In this document: positions 1-5,870 of the stretch, one piece after another
Numbering within the stretch: position 1 is the first letter of the stretch
Layout: every line of letters starts with the position of its first letter
Source of the DNA: an uncultured Holophagaceae bacterium
Lineage (GTDB): Bacteria; Acidobacteriota; Holophagae; Holophagales; Holophagaceae
Direction: 5' to 3'
Length of the DNA stretch: 8,552 nt
Assembly (NCBI GenBank): GCA_903876615.1
Contig: CAIRAS010000290.1
Span: forward strand, 1-8,552
The notes under the pieces: model-generated
Seen by the model: the letters and a program-made list of their open reading frames with translations, nothing else
Database searches by the model: none
Told to the model about the DNA's origin: nothing
Position numbers and translations under genes: made by a program

Positions 1-210
1 AGCTCCTCCTGGTCCAACCGGGAGGACGCCTTCCGCCAGCAGGCCCAGGAGAGCCTGAGGCTCGCCATGGGCAACCTCTCCGCCTCGCTGGATCAGGGGG
101 TCGCGGGCTTCAAGCAGGACCTGGTCAAGGGCGCCCGGAAGGACGTGCAGCTGGTGGACAAGGATGGCAACCTGCTGGGCAGCAGCAGCTATGACCCCAC
201 GCGCAAGTAG
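1..210 (+). CDS. C-terminal 69 residues of an unrecognised protein
   Basis: An open frame enters from the left edge in frame 1 and ends at TAG 208-210. The 69 visible residues begin SSSWSNREDAFRQQAQ and end SSSYDPTRK. The visible part is polar and helix-prone (about residues 6-50, rich in Q, K, D, L and A), followed by a short turn-rich tail containing VDKDGNLLG. There is no membrane segment and no motif I can assign. It lies 22 bp before the next lipoprotein gene on the same strand, so co-transcription is likely. The call as a real gene rests on coding-like GC-rich third positions and its clean stop just before a strong ribosome binding site. The start and most of the protein lie outside the window, so the function cannot be judged. 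Confidence 0.6.
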   Translation, partial: SSSWSNREDAFRQQAQESLRLAMGNLSASLDQGVAGFKQDLVKGARKDVQLVDKDGNLLGSSSYDPTRK

Positions 211-232
211 CTCATCCCCTCCCGGAGGTCCC

Positions 233-901
233 ATGAAGGCTCTCGGCTGTGTCTTGTTGCTCTGTTTCGGGGGTCTGAGCTGCGCCCGCATCTACCGGCC
301 CGTGACCCTGGTGGCCCCACCTCCTGTGGCGACCCAGAGCCAGGGGCTCTCCGGCGCGCTGACAGCCCAGCCCTGGGGGGACAACTCCAGGTACAAAGAG
401 AGGGCCCTCAGGGCGAACCTCCGGGTGGTGGCCCTGAGCTTCGAGAACCGCTCCAGCGACGAGGTGGAGGTGCTGCGCCTGGAGCTGCCCGAGGGTGTCG
501 AGGCCCTCACCCCTGAGGCCGCCCTGAAGCTGGTGCGGCAGCACACCCTGGCCTACCTCCTCTACCCGATCCTGCCGACGCTCCTGACCCTGGGTGCGGC
601 TCCGGCCGAACCCGGAGCCTTCATCTCTAATCGCATGATCTTCCAGGCCTTCGCTGTAGCCGGGTTCCTGGTCGGCCTGCCCAATGCCCTGGTGGCTGCC
701 AACAGCAACCTCCGAATCGGGACCTTCTTCCAGGAGCAGGCCTGGTCCCCGGGGGTCCTGGCGCCGGGCCAGGCCCGTCGCGGCCTGGTCTTCCTCCGCA
801 GCCCAGACACCCGGGCGCCGCTCCAGATCCGCGTCATCACCCGCAGCGGGGCGGGAGAGCGAACCCTGGAATTGACCTGTCCCGGCTCCACCCCCCTCTG
901 A
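233..901 (+). CDS. putative lipoprotein with internal hydrophobic hairpin, function unknown
   Basis: A 222-residue protein. I start it at ATG 233 because GGAGG (224-228) sits 4 nt upstream. The longer reading from 164 would overlap the preceding gene and would bury the signal sequence. The N-terminus ([17 protein letters not shown]) is a short signal peptide with a relaxed lipobox, giving lipidation at Cys17, so a membrane-anchored envelope protein is inferred. Two hydrophobic stretches, about residues 104-122 ([13 protein letters not shown]) and 135-156, lie in the middle. They are flanked by beta-prone segments on both sides ([20 protein letters not shown] at 64-83; [18 protein letters not shown] at 171-188). 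This looks like a beta-sandwich interrupted by a membrane or hydrophobic hairpin. I recognise no family. The spacing to thiG (41 bp) allows co-transcription but does not link their functions. Confidence 0.8.
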   Translation: MKALGCVLLLCFGGLSCARIYRPVTLVAPPPVATQSQGLSGALTAQPWGDNSRYKERALRANLRVVALSFENRSSDEVEVLRLELPEGVEALTPEAALKLVRQHTLAYLLYPILPTLLTLGAAPAEPGAFISNRMIFQAFAVAGFLVGLPNALVAANSNLRIGTFFQEQAWSPGVLAPGQARRGLVFLRSPDTRAPLQIRVITRSGAGERTLELTCPGSTPL

Positions 902-942
902 GTCCGGGGCCAGCGGGGCTAGACTGGTGCTTCGGAGCGCCC

Positions 943-1719
943 ATGTCCCTCGTCATCGCCGGCAAGAGTTTCAGCAACCGCCTCATCCTCGGTACGGGCA
1001 AGTACAAGGACTTCGCCACCATGCAGGCCTGCTACCGGGCCGCGCGGGTGGAGATGGTGACCCTGGCCGTGCGCCGCTTCGACCTGGGGGCCAAGGGCGA
1101 GGACAACATCCTGAACTGGATCCCCAAGGACATCGCCCTGCTGCCCAACACCGCGGGCTGCTACACCCGGGAGGATGCCCTGCGGGTGGCGCGGCTGGCC
1201 CGGGAAGCCCTGGAGACCAACTGGATGAAGCTTGAGGTCATCGGCGATCCCAAGAGCCTCTACCCCGATAACGAAGAGACCCTGGAAGCCGCCAAGATCC
1301 TGGTGAAAGAGGGCTTCGTGGTGCTGCCCTACGTCAACGCGGACCCCATCCTGGCCAAGAAGCTCTGTGATATCGGCTGCGCGGCCGTCATGCCTCTGGG
1401 CAGCGCCATCGGCTCCGGGCTGGGCGTGCAGAACCCCATGACACTGCTGCTCATCAAGGAGGTGCTGGAGGCCTACCAGCTGCCCATGATCGTGGACGCC
1501 GGCGTGGGCACCGCCTCGGACGCCGCCCTGGCCATGGAGCTGGGCGCCGACGGCGTGCTGCTGAACACCGCCGTGGCCGAGGCGGGAGAGCCCACCAAGA
1601 TGGCCCAGGCCATGGACCACGCGGTGCAGGCAGGGCGCCTGGCCTTCGAGAGCGGCCGCATGGCCAAGCGCCTCTACGCCAGCGCCAGCAGCCCCACCAC
1701 CGGCCTGATCGGCAGGTAG
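943..1719 (+). CDS. thiG: thiazole synthase ThiG
   Basis: A 258-residue (beta/alpha)8-barrel enzyme of normal family length. Known role of the family: it forms the thiazole phosphate ring of thiamine from 1-deoxy-D-xylulose 5-phosphate, dehydroglycine and the thiocarboxylate on ThiS, in the cytoplasm. Diagnostic sequence is present throughout: [11 protein letters not shown] at 15-24, [20 protein letters not shown] (69-88), the Schiff-base lysine Lys96 in WMKLEVIGD with Glu98 two residues on, VLPYVNADP (127-135), [14 protein letters not shown] (148-161), and the phosphate-binding [11 protein letters not shown] plus [12 protein letters not shown] near 185-212. ATG 943 is preceded by GGAG (934-937) at 5 nt. 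No thiS, thiF, thiH, thiO or thiE is in the window, and the 41-bp leader is too short for a TPP riboswitch. Family assignment is near certain. Confidence 0.97.
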   Translation: MSLVIAGKSFSNRLILGTGKYKDFATMQACYRAARVEMVTLAVRRFDLGAKGEDNILNWIPKDIALLPNTAGCYTREDALRVARLAREALETNWMKLEVIGDPKSLYPDNEETLEAAKILVKEGFVVLPYVNADPILAKKLCDIGCAAVMPLGSAIGSGLGVQNPMTLLLIKEVLEAYQLPMIVDAGVGTASDAALAMELGADGVLLNTAVAEAGEPTKMAQAMDHAVQAGRLAFESGRMAKRLYASASSPTTGLIGR

Positions 1720-1720
1720 G
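1714..1720 (+). promoter_or_regulatory. ribosome binding site deciding the GTG start of yceH
   Basis: AGGTAGG overlaps the thiG stop codon (TAG 1717-1719) and lies 4 nt before GTG 1725. This favours GTG 1725 over the in-frame GTG at 1731. The overlap of the site with the upstream stop suggests reinitiation or translational coupling (inference). Confidence 0.55.
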
Positions 1721-1724
1721 TGCC

Positions 1725-2351
1725 GTGCTGGTGTTCGACCTCGAGCCCCTGGAATGCCGCGTGCTCGGCTGCCTCCTGGAGAAGCAGCTCAGCACGCCGG
1801 ACATCTATCCCCTGTCCCTCAACAGCCTGCTGAACGCCTGCAACCAGTCCAGCAACCGGGACCCCGTGCTCTCGGTCGGAGAGGGCGAGGTCCAGGGGGC
1901 CGTGGACACCCTGATCCAGCGGGGGCTCGCGGAGCACTGGCCCGGCCGCGTGGTCAAGATCGCCCACACCGCCAAGCCCACCTGGAACCTGTCCGTGCAG
2001 GAGGCGGCCCTCCTGGCGGAGCTGCTGCTCCGGGGACCCCAGACCTCCGGCGAGCTGCGCACCAACACCCGGCGCATGTACCCCTTCCCGGATCTCGCCG
2101 AAGTCGAGGGCTGCCTGGCGGTGCTGATGGAGGCCGAGCCGCCCCTGGTGGCCCGTCTGCCCCGGGCCCCGGGTGCAAGGGAAGCCCGCGTAGCCCAGCT
2201 CCTGGCGGGTGCCGTGGAGGAGGGAGCCCCCGTGGAGGCAGCCCCTGCTCGGACGAATCGGCTGGACCAGCTTGAAGCCGAAGTGGCCTCACTCCGGACC
2301 GACCTGGCGGAGCTCCGCCAGGCCTTCGAAGCCTTCCGGGACCAGTTCTAG
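1725..2351 (+). CDS. yceH: YceH family protein (DUF480), tandem winged-helix
   Basis: A 208-residue protein, close to the roughly 215 residues of E. coli YceH. The DUF480 signature is unmistakable: LEPLECRVLGCLLEKQLSTP, YPLSLNSLLNACNQSSNRDP (28-47), then LLLRGPQTSGELRTNTRRM (100-118), and LVARLPRAPGAREARVAQLL (141-160). The family is built of two winged-helix units, so a DNA-binding or protein-binding role is usually supposed, but the function remains unestablished. Residues about 178-207 (RLDQLEAEVASLRTDLAEL and on) have coiled-coil heptads, suggesting dimerisation. The start is GTG, only 5 bp after thiG. The stop TAG (2349-2351) overlaps the stop of the convergent ene-reductase gene. Confidence 0.93.
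   Translation: MLVFDLEPLECRVLGCLLEKQLSTPDIYPLSLNSLLNACNQSSNRDPVLSVGEGEVQGAVDTLIQRGLAEHWPGRVVKIAHTAKPTWNLSVQEAALLAELLLRGPQTSGELRTNTRRMYPFPDLAEVEGCLAVLMEAEPPLVARLPRAPGAREARVAQLLAGAVEEGAPVEAAPARTNRLDQLEAEVASLRTDLAELRQAFEAFRDQF
2303..2322. repeat. perfect 20-bp palindrome inside the 3' end of yceH
   Basis: CCTGGCGGAG is followed immediately by its exact reverse complement CTCCGCCAGG, with no spacer. It lies in yceH codons for the coiled coil (DLAELRQ), 26 bp before the yceH stop and about 26 bp beyond the stop of the convergent ene-reductase gene. In RNA it could fold in either direction as an 8-bp stem with a 4-nt loop. No T-run follows on either strand, so it is not a standard intrinsic terminator. 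Confidence 0.5.
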
Positions 2352-3430
2352 GGATTCAGACCTAGATAGTCCGTGTAGCCCTTCTCTCCGGGCGTGTAGA
2401 AGGTGGCCATGTCATAGGCGGCCAGCGGCGCGCCGGCCTGGAGACGGGCGGGGAGATCTGGGTTCGAGATGAAGGGGCGGCCGAAGGCGATCAGGTCCGC
2501 CTTGCCCGCGGCCAGGTCCGCCTGCGCCCGCTCCCGGTCGTAGCCGCCACTCAGGATGAGCGTGCCCCGGTAGGCCTCCCGGATCTTCTGGACCGTCGTC
2601 GGCGCCACCGCGGGCGCGCCCATGGGGCTGTGGTCCACCAGGTGGAGGTAGACGAGACCCAGGGCATCGATCTGCCGGGCCAGGGCGGTGTAGGCCACCT
2701 CGGTCTCCGCGAAGGGCGCGATGTCATTGAACACGCCGTGGGGGGACAGCCGGATGCCGACGCGCTCCTTCCCGATGGCAGCCACCGCCGCGGCCGCCAC
2801 CTCCAGGGTGAAGCGGCTGCGGTTCTCAATCGAGCCGCCATAGGCGTCCGTGCGGGTGTTGGAGCCCGGATTGAGGAACTGCTCCAACAGGTAGCCATTG
2901 GCCGCGTGGAGCTCCACGCCGTCGAAGCCTGCCGCCACCGCGTTGGTGCAGCCCTGGGCGAACTCGGCGATGACTTGCTGGATTTGCTGCTCGCTCATGG
3001 CCCGGGGCACGGGATGCGGCTGCATGCCCTGGGTGTCCGTCCAGATCTCCCCCGCCGCGGCCACCGCCGAAGGCGCCAGGACCTCGGCCCCCGCCGGCAG
3101 GTTGGCCACATGGCCGATGCGGCCCGTGTGCATCAGCTGGAGGAAGAGCTTCCCGCCCCTAGCATGAACGGCGGCCGTCACCGCCTTCCAGCCCGCCACC
3201 TGGGCCTCGGAGAAGATGCCGGGAATGCGGGGGTAGCCGAGACCATGGGGGGAGGGCGAGGTCCCTTCGGTGATGATGAGCCCGGCGCTGGCGCGCTGGC
3301 CGTAATACGTTGCCACCAGGTCCCCGGGGACGTTGCCGAGGGACCGGTTGCGGGTCATGGGGGCCATGACCACGCGATTCGAGAGGGTGAGGGTGCCGAG
3401 AGGGGCGGGGCTGAAGAGGTCACGACTCAT
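2348..3430 (-). CDS. nemA: Old Yellow Enzyme family ene-reductase (NemA-like alkene reductase)
   Basis: A 360-residue FMN-dependent TIM-barrel enzyme, typical family length. Known chemistry: NADPH-driven reduction of activated C=C bonds (enones, maleimides, nitroesters or nitroaromatics) in the cytoplasm. Landmarks: NRVVMAPMTRNRS (18-30) with the classical-class Thr26 that tunes the flavin; Gln98 in LQLMHTGRIGH; the substrate anion pair His175/Asn178 in ELHAANGYLLEQFLNP, with Tyr180; TRTDAYGGSIENRSRF (192-207); Arg227 in GIRLSP; and the FMN phosphate loops SGGYD (294-298) and FGRPFISNPDL (316-326). All expected catalytic residues are present. The ATG has an AAAGGAG 6 nt upstream. It lies 62 bp downstream of the barstar gene with an AT-rich gap, so it may have its own promoter. 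The nemA name reflects family resemblance; the physiological substrate is unknown. Confidence 0.95.
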   Translation of the reverse strand: MSRDLFSPAPLGTLTLSNRVVMAPMTRNRSLGNVPGDLVATYYGQRASAGLIITEGTSPSPHGLGYPRIPGIFSEAQVAGWKAVTAAVHARGGKLFLQLMHTGRIGHVANLPAGAEVLAPSAVAAAGEIWTDTQGMQPHPVPRAMSEQQIQQVIAEFAQGCTNAVAAGFDGVELHAANGYLLEQFLNPGSNTRTDAYGGSIENRSRFTLEVAAAAVAAIGKERVGIRLSPHGVFNDIAPFAETEVAYTALARQIDALGLVYLHLVDHSPMGAPAVAPTTVQKIREAYRGTLILSGGYDRERAQADLAAGKADLIAFGRPFISNPDLPARLQAGAPLAAYDMATFYTPGEKGYTDYLGLNP

Positions 3431-3492
3431 GGGGATCTCCTTTCCAGAAGAGCACCAGGATAGTCACAAATTCAAATCGTGTGTTTAAACAT
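3431..3492 (-). promoter_or_regulatory. AT-rich leader of the ene-reductase gene, possible promoter/operator
   Basis: This 62-bp gap between the barstar stop and the ene-reductase start is strikingly AT-rich for the window. It contains the 8-bp palindrome GTTTAAAC (3483-3490) and an overlapping inverted repeat TTAAA-CA-TTTAA running into the barstar stop. A TATCCT hexamer (minus-strand reading, near 3458-3463) could be a -10, but no -35 lies at the right spacing. The SD (rc of CTCCTTT, 3437-3443) closes the region. Ene-reductase genes are often controlled by local repressors that bind such palindromes, but no regulator gene is adjacent here. Promoter status is inferred. Confidence 0.35.
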
Positions 3493-3939
3493 TTAATTCA
3501 GCCCCTCGGGCTTTCCTTCCAACAGCGCCTGCACCCCCTGCTCCAGGTCCCGGAACTGCGAGGCTTCCGCCTGGAGGATCACCCGGAAGGGCTTGGGCGC
3601 CAGCTCCTCGGCCACCGCCCGCAGCACGGCCAGCCAGGTGATGCCATCGATGGGCGGAGCCTCCTGGAAGAGCCGGTCCGCGTCGAGGATCAGGAAGGTG
3701 CCCCCCTCGGGCAGGTCTGCGAGCGCGTCCCGCAGGGCATCCCAGGTGCCCCCGAAGTAGGGGGGAAACTGGGCGGCGGCGGCCCACTCGTCCATGAGCC
3801 CGTGCCGGGTCCGCATGCGGGCACCCCGCAACCACCAGACCGGCCCCTTGCCCGCAGTCGCGTCCACGAGGGTGGCCGCCGAGCCCCGCCAGACCTGGAT
3901 CAGGGGATCCCCGGGGGCCGGGTAGGCGAGGCCGGTCAT
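3493..3939 (-). CDS. barstar family ribonuclease inhibitor
   Basis: A 148-residue protein, longer than the roughly 90-residue B. amyloliquefaciens barstar because of a 30-35 residue N-terminal extension (MTGLAYPAPGDPLIQVWRG and on). The core matches barstar: a WWLRGARMRT beta strand, then FPPYFGGTWDALRDALADL (58-76), then the strand TFLILDADRLF and C-terminal helices. From remembered alignment, Tyr61, Asp67 and Asp71 correspond to barstar Tyr29, Asp35 and Asp39; Asp39 is the residue that occupies the barnase active site. Trp38 is replaced by Arg70 and Asn33 by Thr65. No signal peptide, so cytoplasmic. Its ATG overlaps the TGA of the upstream ribonuclease gene by 4 nt (ATGA), with GAGG 4 nt upstream, indicating translational coupling. 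Inferred role: it blocks the paired RNase before export. Family call is strong; the specific partner follows from position. Confidence 0.9.
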   Translation of the reverse strand: MTGLAYPAPGDPLIQVWRGSAATLVDATAGKGPVWWLRGARMRTRHGLMDEWAAAAQFPPYFGGTWDALRDALADLPEGGTFLILDADRLFQEAPPIDGITWLAVLRAVAEELAPKPFRVILQAEASQFRDLEQGVQALLEGKPEGLN

Positions 3940-4352
3940 TTCACCTCAAGGAAGGTTCGGTAGTGGTCGGTGGTGTACCAGGCCCGGCCGTCGTTGCCGG
4001 TCACCAGACGCTCCGCGCCGCGATTGCGGCCCTCGGCCCGGGGCCGGACGTCCCACTCGCGGTACTCGATGCGCTTCCGCCGGGCGTTGTAGCGGGGCAG
4101 CTGGCCCTCGTAGTTGCCGTAGACCCGCCCGCCCACGAAGCCCGGCGGGGCGTAGCCGTGCTGACGGACGTAGGCGAGGGTCTGGCGCACCTGGGCCGGG
4201 ATGGCATCGACCTGCACCACGGCCGGGGTCTGCACCGGCGCTGGGGCCGGGGGCGCGGCGGGACCATGACCGCAGGCCAGCGCCGACAGGAGGACCCCCA
4301 GGCAGACCAGGCCTGCGGCCAGGAGTGCAAGGGTCCTTCGCCAGCGGGTCAT
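3936..4352 (-). CDS. exported microbial ribonuclease (barnase / RNase Sa, N1-T1 family)
   Basis: A 138-residue precursor. Residues 1-26 form a signal peptide (RWRR, then a long Leu/Ala/Val core ending SALA). Cys27 follows, so either a relaxed lipobox or an AxA signal peptidase I site is possible. A Pro/Ala-rich linker (about 28-46) leads to the catalytic domain (about 50-138). Barnase-fold residues are all visible: Glu99 in IEYREWDV (general base), Arg111 and Arg115 in GRNRGAERLVTG, and His130 in WYTTDHYRTF (general acid). These match RNase Sa Glu54, Arg65, Arg69, His85 and barnase Glu73, Arg83, Arg87, His102, with spacings 12, 4 and 15. GYAPPGFVGGRVYGNYEGQLP (66-86) fits the family core. It cleaves single-stranded RNA, usually after guanosine. 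The start has GGAGG 4 nt upstream. The gene lies 30 bp after the MFS gene and overlaps barstar by 4 nt. Confidence 0.92.
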   Translation of the reverse strand: MTRWRRTLALLAAGLVCLGVLLSALACGHGPAAPPAPAPVQTPAVVQVDAIPAQVRQTLAYVRQHGYAPPGFVGGRVYGNYEGQLPRYNARRKRIEYREWDVRPRAEGRNRGAERLVTGNDGRAWYTTDHYRTFLEVK

Positions 4353-4382
4353 GGGTCCTCCGGGGCTGGATGAAGTGTACCC

Positions 4383-5678
4383 CTAGGCGGGCTGGTTCGC
4401 TGTGGTGATGGTCTCCAGGCCCTTGGCGTCGGGGCCCGTTTCGGCCCGGCGCAGGAGGTAGGCGAAGAGGAAGCCGAAGAAGCCCAGGCAGCTGAAGATC
4501 CACATGCCAAGGTGATAGCCGGCGGGATTCGCGGCGCTGGCGGCGGAGTGGTCATTGGCCCAGCCGATGAGGAAGTTGAACCCCGCCAGGCCCACATTCT
4601 GGATCAAGGTCATCAGGCCGTAGGCGGTGCCGAGCTTCTCCTCGGGAACCAGATAGGCCACCGAGGGCCACATCACCGCGGGAATAAGGCTGAAGGCGAT
4701 GCCCATGAGGGCCATGGGCACATAGAGGGTCACGTGGGTGTAGGCCATGAGCAGGTAGACGGGGATCAGCAGGAGGCTGCCCAGCATCATGAAGAGCGCC
4801 CGCTTGCCGACGCGGTCCACCAGCAGGCCGAAGAGCGGCGTCCCCACCATGGCGAAGAGGGTCAGCATCGAGGAGAGGAAGCCCCCGGTCTCGCGGCTCA
4901 CGCCATGGGCATCCTGAAAGAACTTCACGGCAAAAGTCTGGAAGGGGAAGATGCCGCTGTAGAACGTGATGCAGAGGGCCACCACGTACCAGTAGGTGGG
5001 ACTGAACTTCAGCAGGTCGCCCCAGACCACCTTGTCTGTGCCCCCCTGGGAGCGCAGCGTGTAGCGCCGGGCTGCCTGATTCTCCATCAGCCAGTAGATC
5101 CCCGCCGCGATCACGCAGACCGATCCGAACACCGTGGAGATGAGCAGCGGCGTGCGCCAGGAGCCGAAGGCCGAGTGGGCCCAGGTGGGGCTGTTGAGGG
5201 CCGCGAAGGACCCCAGGCGGGCGATGAGCAGGTTGATGCCGAAGGCGAAGCTCAGCTCCTTGCCCCGGAACCACTGGGCCACCGCGGCGGTCACCGCGAC
5301 GATGAGGCTCTCCGCGCCCAGCCCGAAGATCAGGCGCCCCGTCGCCATGATGGCGAGGCGGGGGCTCAGGGCCGTCACCGCCGCTCCCAGGAAGCAGAGC
5401 AGCGCAAAAATGAAGGTGGCGCGCTTCACCCCGATCCGGTCGATGAGGATGCCGCCGATGAGCACCATCACCACGTTGGGCACGCTGTAGATGCCCTGCA
5501 GCAGGCCAATGTTCGCGTCCGTGAACCCCAGCTGCTTCTGCAGCACGTCCGCGAGGGGGCTGATGGCGTCATAGACGTAGTAGTTGCCGAACATGGCCAG
5601 GCTGATGACCACCAGCACCAGCCAGCGGAAGGCTGGGGGCGGCGCGGGGCGTTCCTGGGCTGGCACAGACGAGGACAT
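4383..5678 (-). CDS. MFS transporter, MFSD1-like (putative dipeptide carrier)
   Basis: A 431-residue, 12-helix major facilitator protein of the inner membrane. I choose ATG at 5678 (MSSSVPAQERP) because GGGAG lies 4 nt upstream. The open frame extends 44 codons further, but that extension is Ser/Lys-rich and AT-rich and covers the control region. MFS motif A appears in both halves: GGILIDRIGVKR (75-86) and GLLVDRVGKR (284-293). The stretch GIYSVPNVVMVLIGGILIDR (62-81), then FGLGAESL, and WFRGKELSFAFGINLLIARL (136-155) closely resemble, as I recall it, the animal lysosomal dipeptide uniporter MFSD1. The charged pair Glu123/Arg154 has the same 31-residue spacing as the reported MFSD1 Glu150/Arg181. 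Dipeptide transport is therefore a reasonable inference; other organic-anion MFS substrates remain possible. It is divergent from a secreted protease and 30 bp upstream of the RNase gene. Confidence 0.88.
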   Translation of the reverse strand: MSSSVPAQERPAPPPAFRWLVLVVISLAMFGNYYVYDAISPLADVLQKQLGFTDANIGLLQGIYSVPNVVMVLIGGILIDRIGVKRATFIFALLCFLGAAVTALSPRLAIMATGRLIFGLGAESLIVAVTAAVAQWFRGKELSFAFGINLLIARLGSFAALNSPTWAHSAFGSWRTPLLISTVFGSVCVIAAGIYWLMENQAARRYTLRSQGGTDKVVWGDLLKFSPTYWYVVALCITFYSGIFPFQTFAVKFFQDAHGVSRETGGFLSSMLTLFAMVGTPLFGLLVDRVGKRALFMMLGSLLLIPVYLLMAYTHVTLYVPMALMGIAFSLIPAVMWPSVAYLVPEEKLGTAYGLMTLIQNVGLAGFNFLIGWANDHSAASAANPAGYHLGMWIFSCLGFFGFLFAYLLRRAETGPDAKGLETITTANQPA

Positions 5679-5870
5679 GGAGCTCCCGAATTGGATAACG
5701 CTCCATCCTGCCAGCAACAGGGATGAGGCCTTGGAGAGAAGTGCTGCGATAGAAATTGTTTTCTTGCTTTTTGGCTGATTGCTTTCTATTTTCAAAACAC
5801 AATCATTCACTGTTTATTCCTTCTCACGTGTCACACCCGTGCGACCCTTCGGTCCTCAAAGGAGTTTCCA
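5679..5870. promoter_or_regulatory. divergent intergenic control region (MFS gene / M4 protease)
   Basis: This 192-bp gap lies between two divergently transcribed genes. About 5748-5822 is markedly AT-rich against a GC-rich background. Plus strand: TTGCTT (5764-5769) and TATTTT (5787-5792) are separated by exactly 17 bp, a fair sigma-70-type promoter for the protease, giving a leader of roughly 70 nt that ends with AAAGGAG (5858-5864), 6 nt before ATG 5871. Minus strand: I could not find a convincing -35/-10 pair for the MFS gene, though its promoter most likely lies here too. The SD for the MFS start is at 5683-5687. A CACGTG palindrome (5825-5830) and a small GACC-CTTC-GGTC hairpin (5843-5854) lie in the protease leader; no function is assigned to them. 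Confidence 0.5.

Noticed and set aside
905..932. possible hairpin/terminator before thiG (CCAG...CTGG)
   Set aside because: A 4-5 bp stem with a long loop and no T-run; no credible terminator or riboswitch.
919..1620. 233-codon minus-strand open frame opposite thiG
   Set aside because: Antisense shadow of an unmistakable ThiG; His/Gly-rich and without a family match.
4512..5726. 404-codon plus-strand open frame opposite the MFS gene
   Set aside because: The composition is rich in His, Glu, Gln and Gly without any recognisable fold, and it is fully covered by a clear 12-helix transporter on the other strand. Long antisense frames are expected at this GC content.
5679..5810. 44-residue N-terminal extension of the MFS protein from ATG 5810
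   Set aside because: It lies in the AT-rich control region, and a well-placed GGGAG precedes the internal ATG at 5678, whose product begins like a normal MFS N-terminus.
5827..5848. imperfect 11-bp direct repeat (CGTGTCACACC / CGTGCGACCCT) in the protease leader
   Set aside because: Only 7 of 11 positions match, and it lies downstream of the likely promoter; this is too weak to call an operator.
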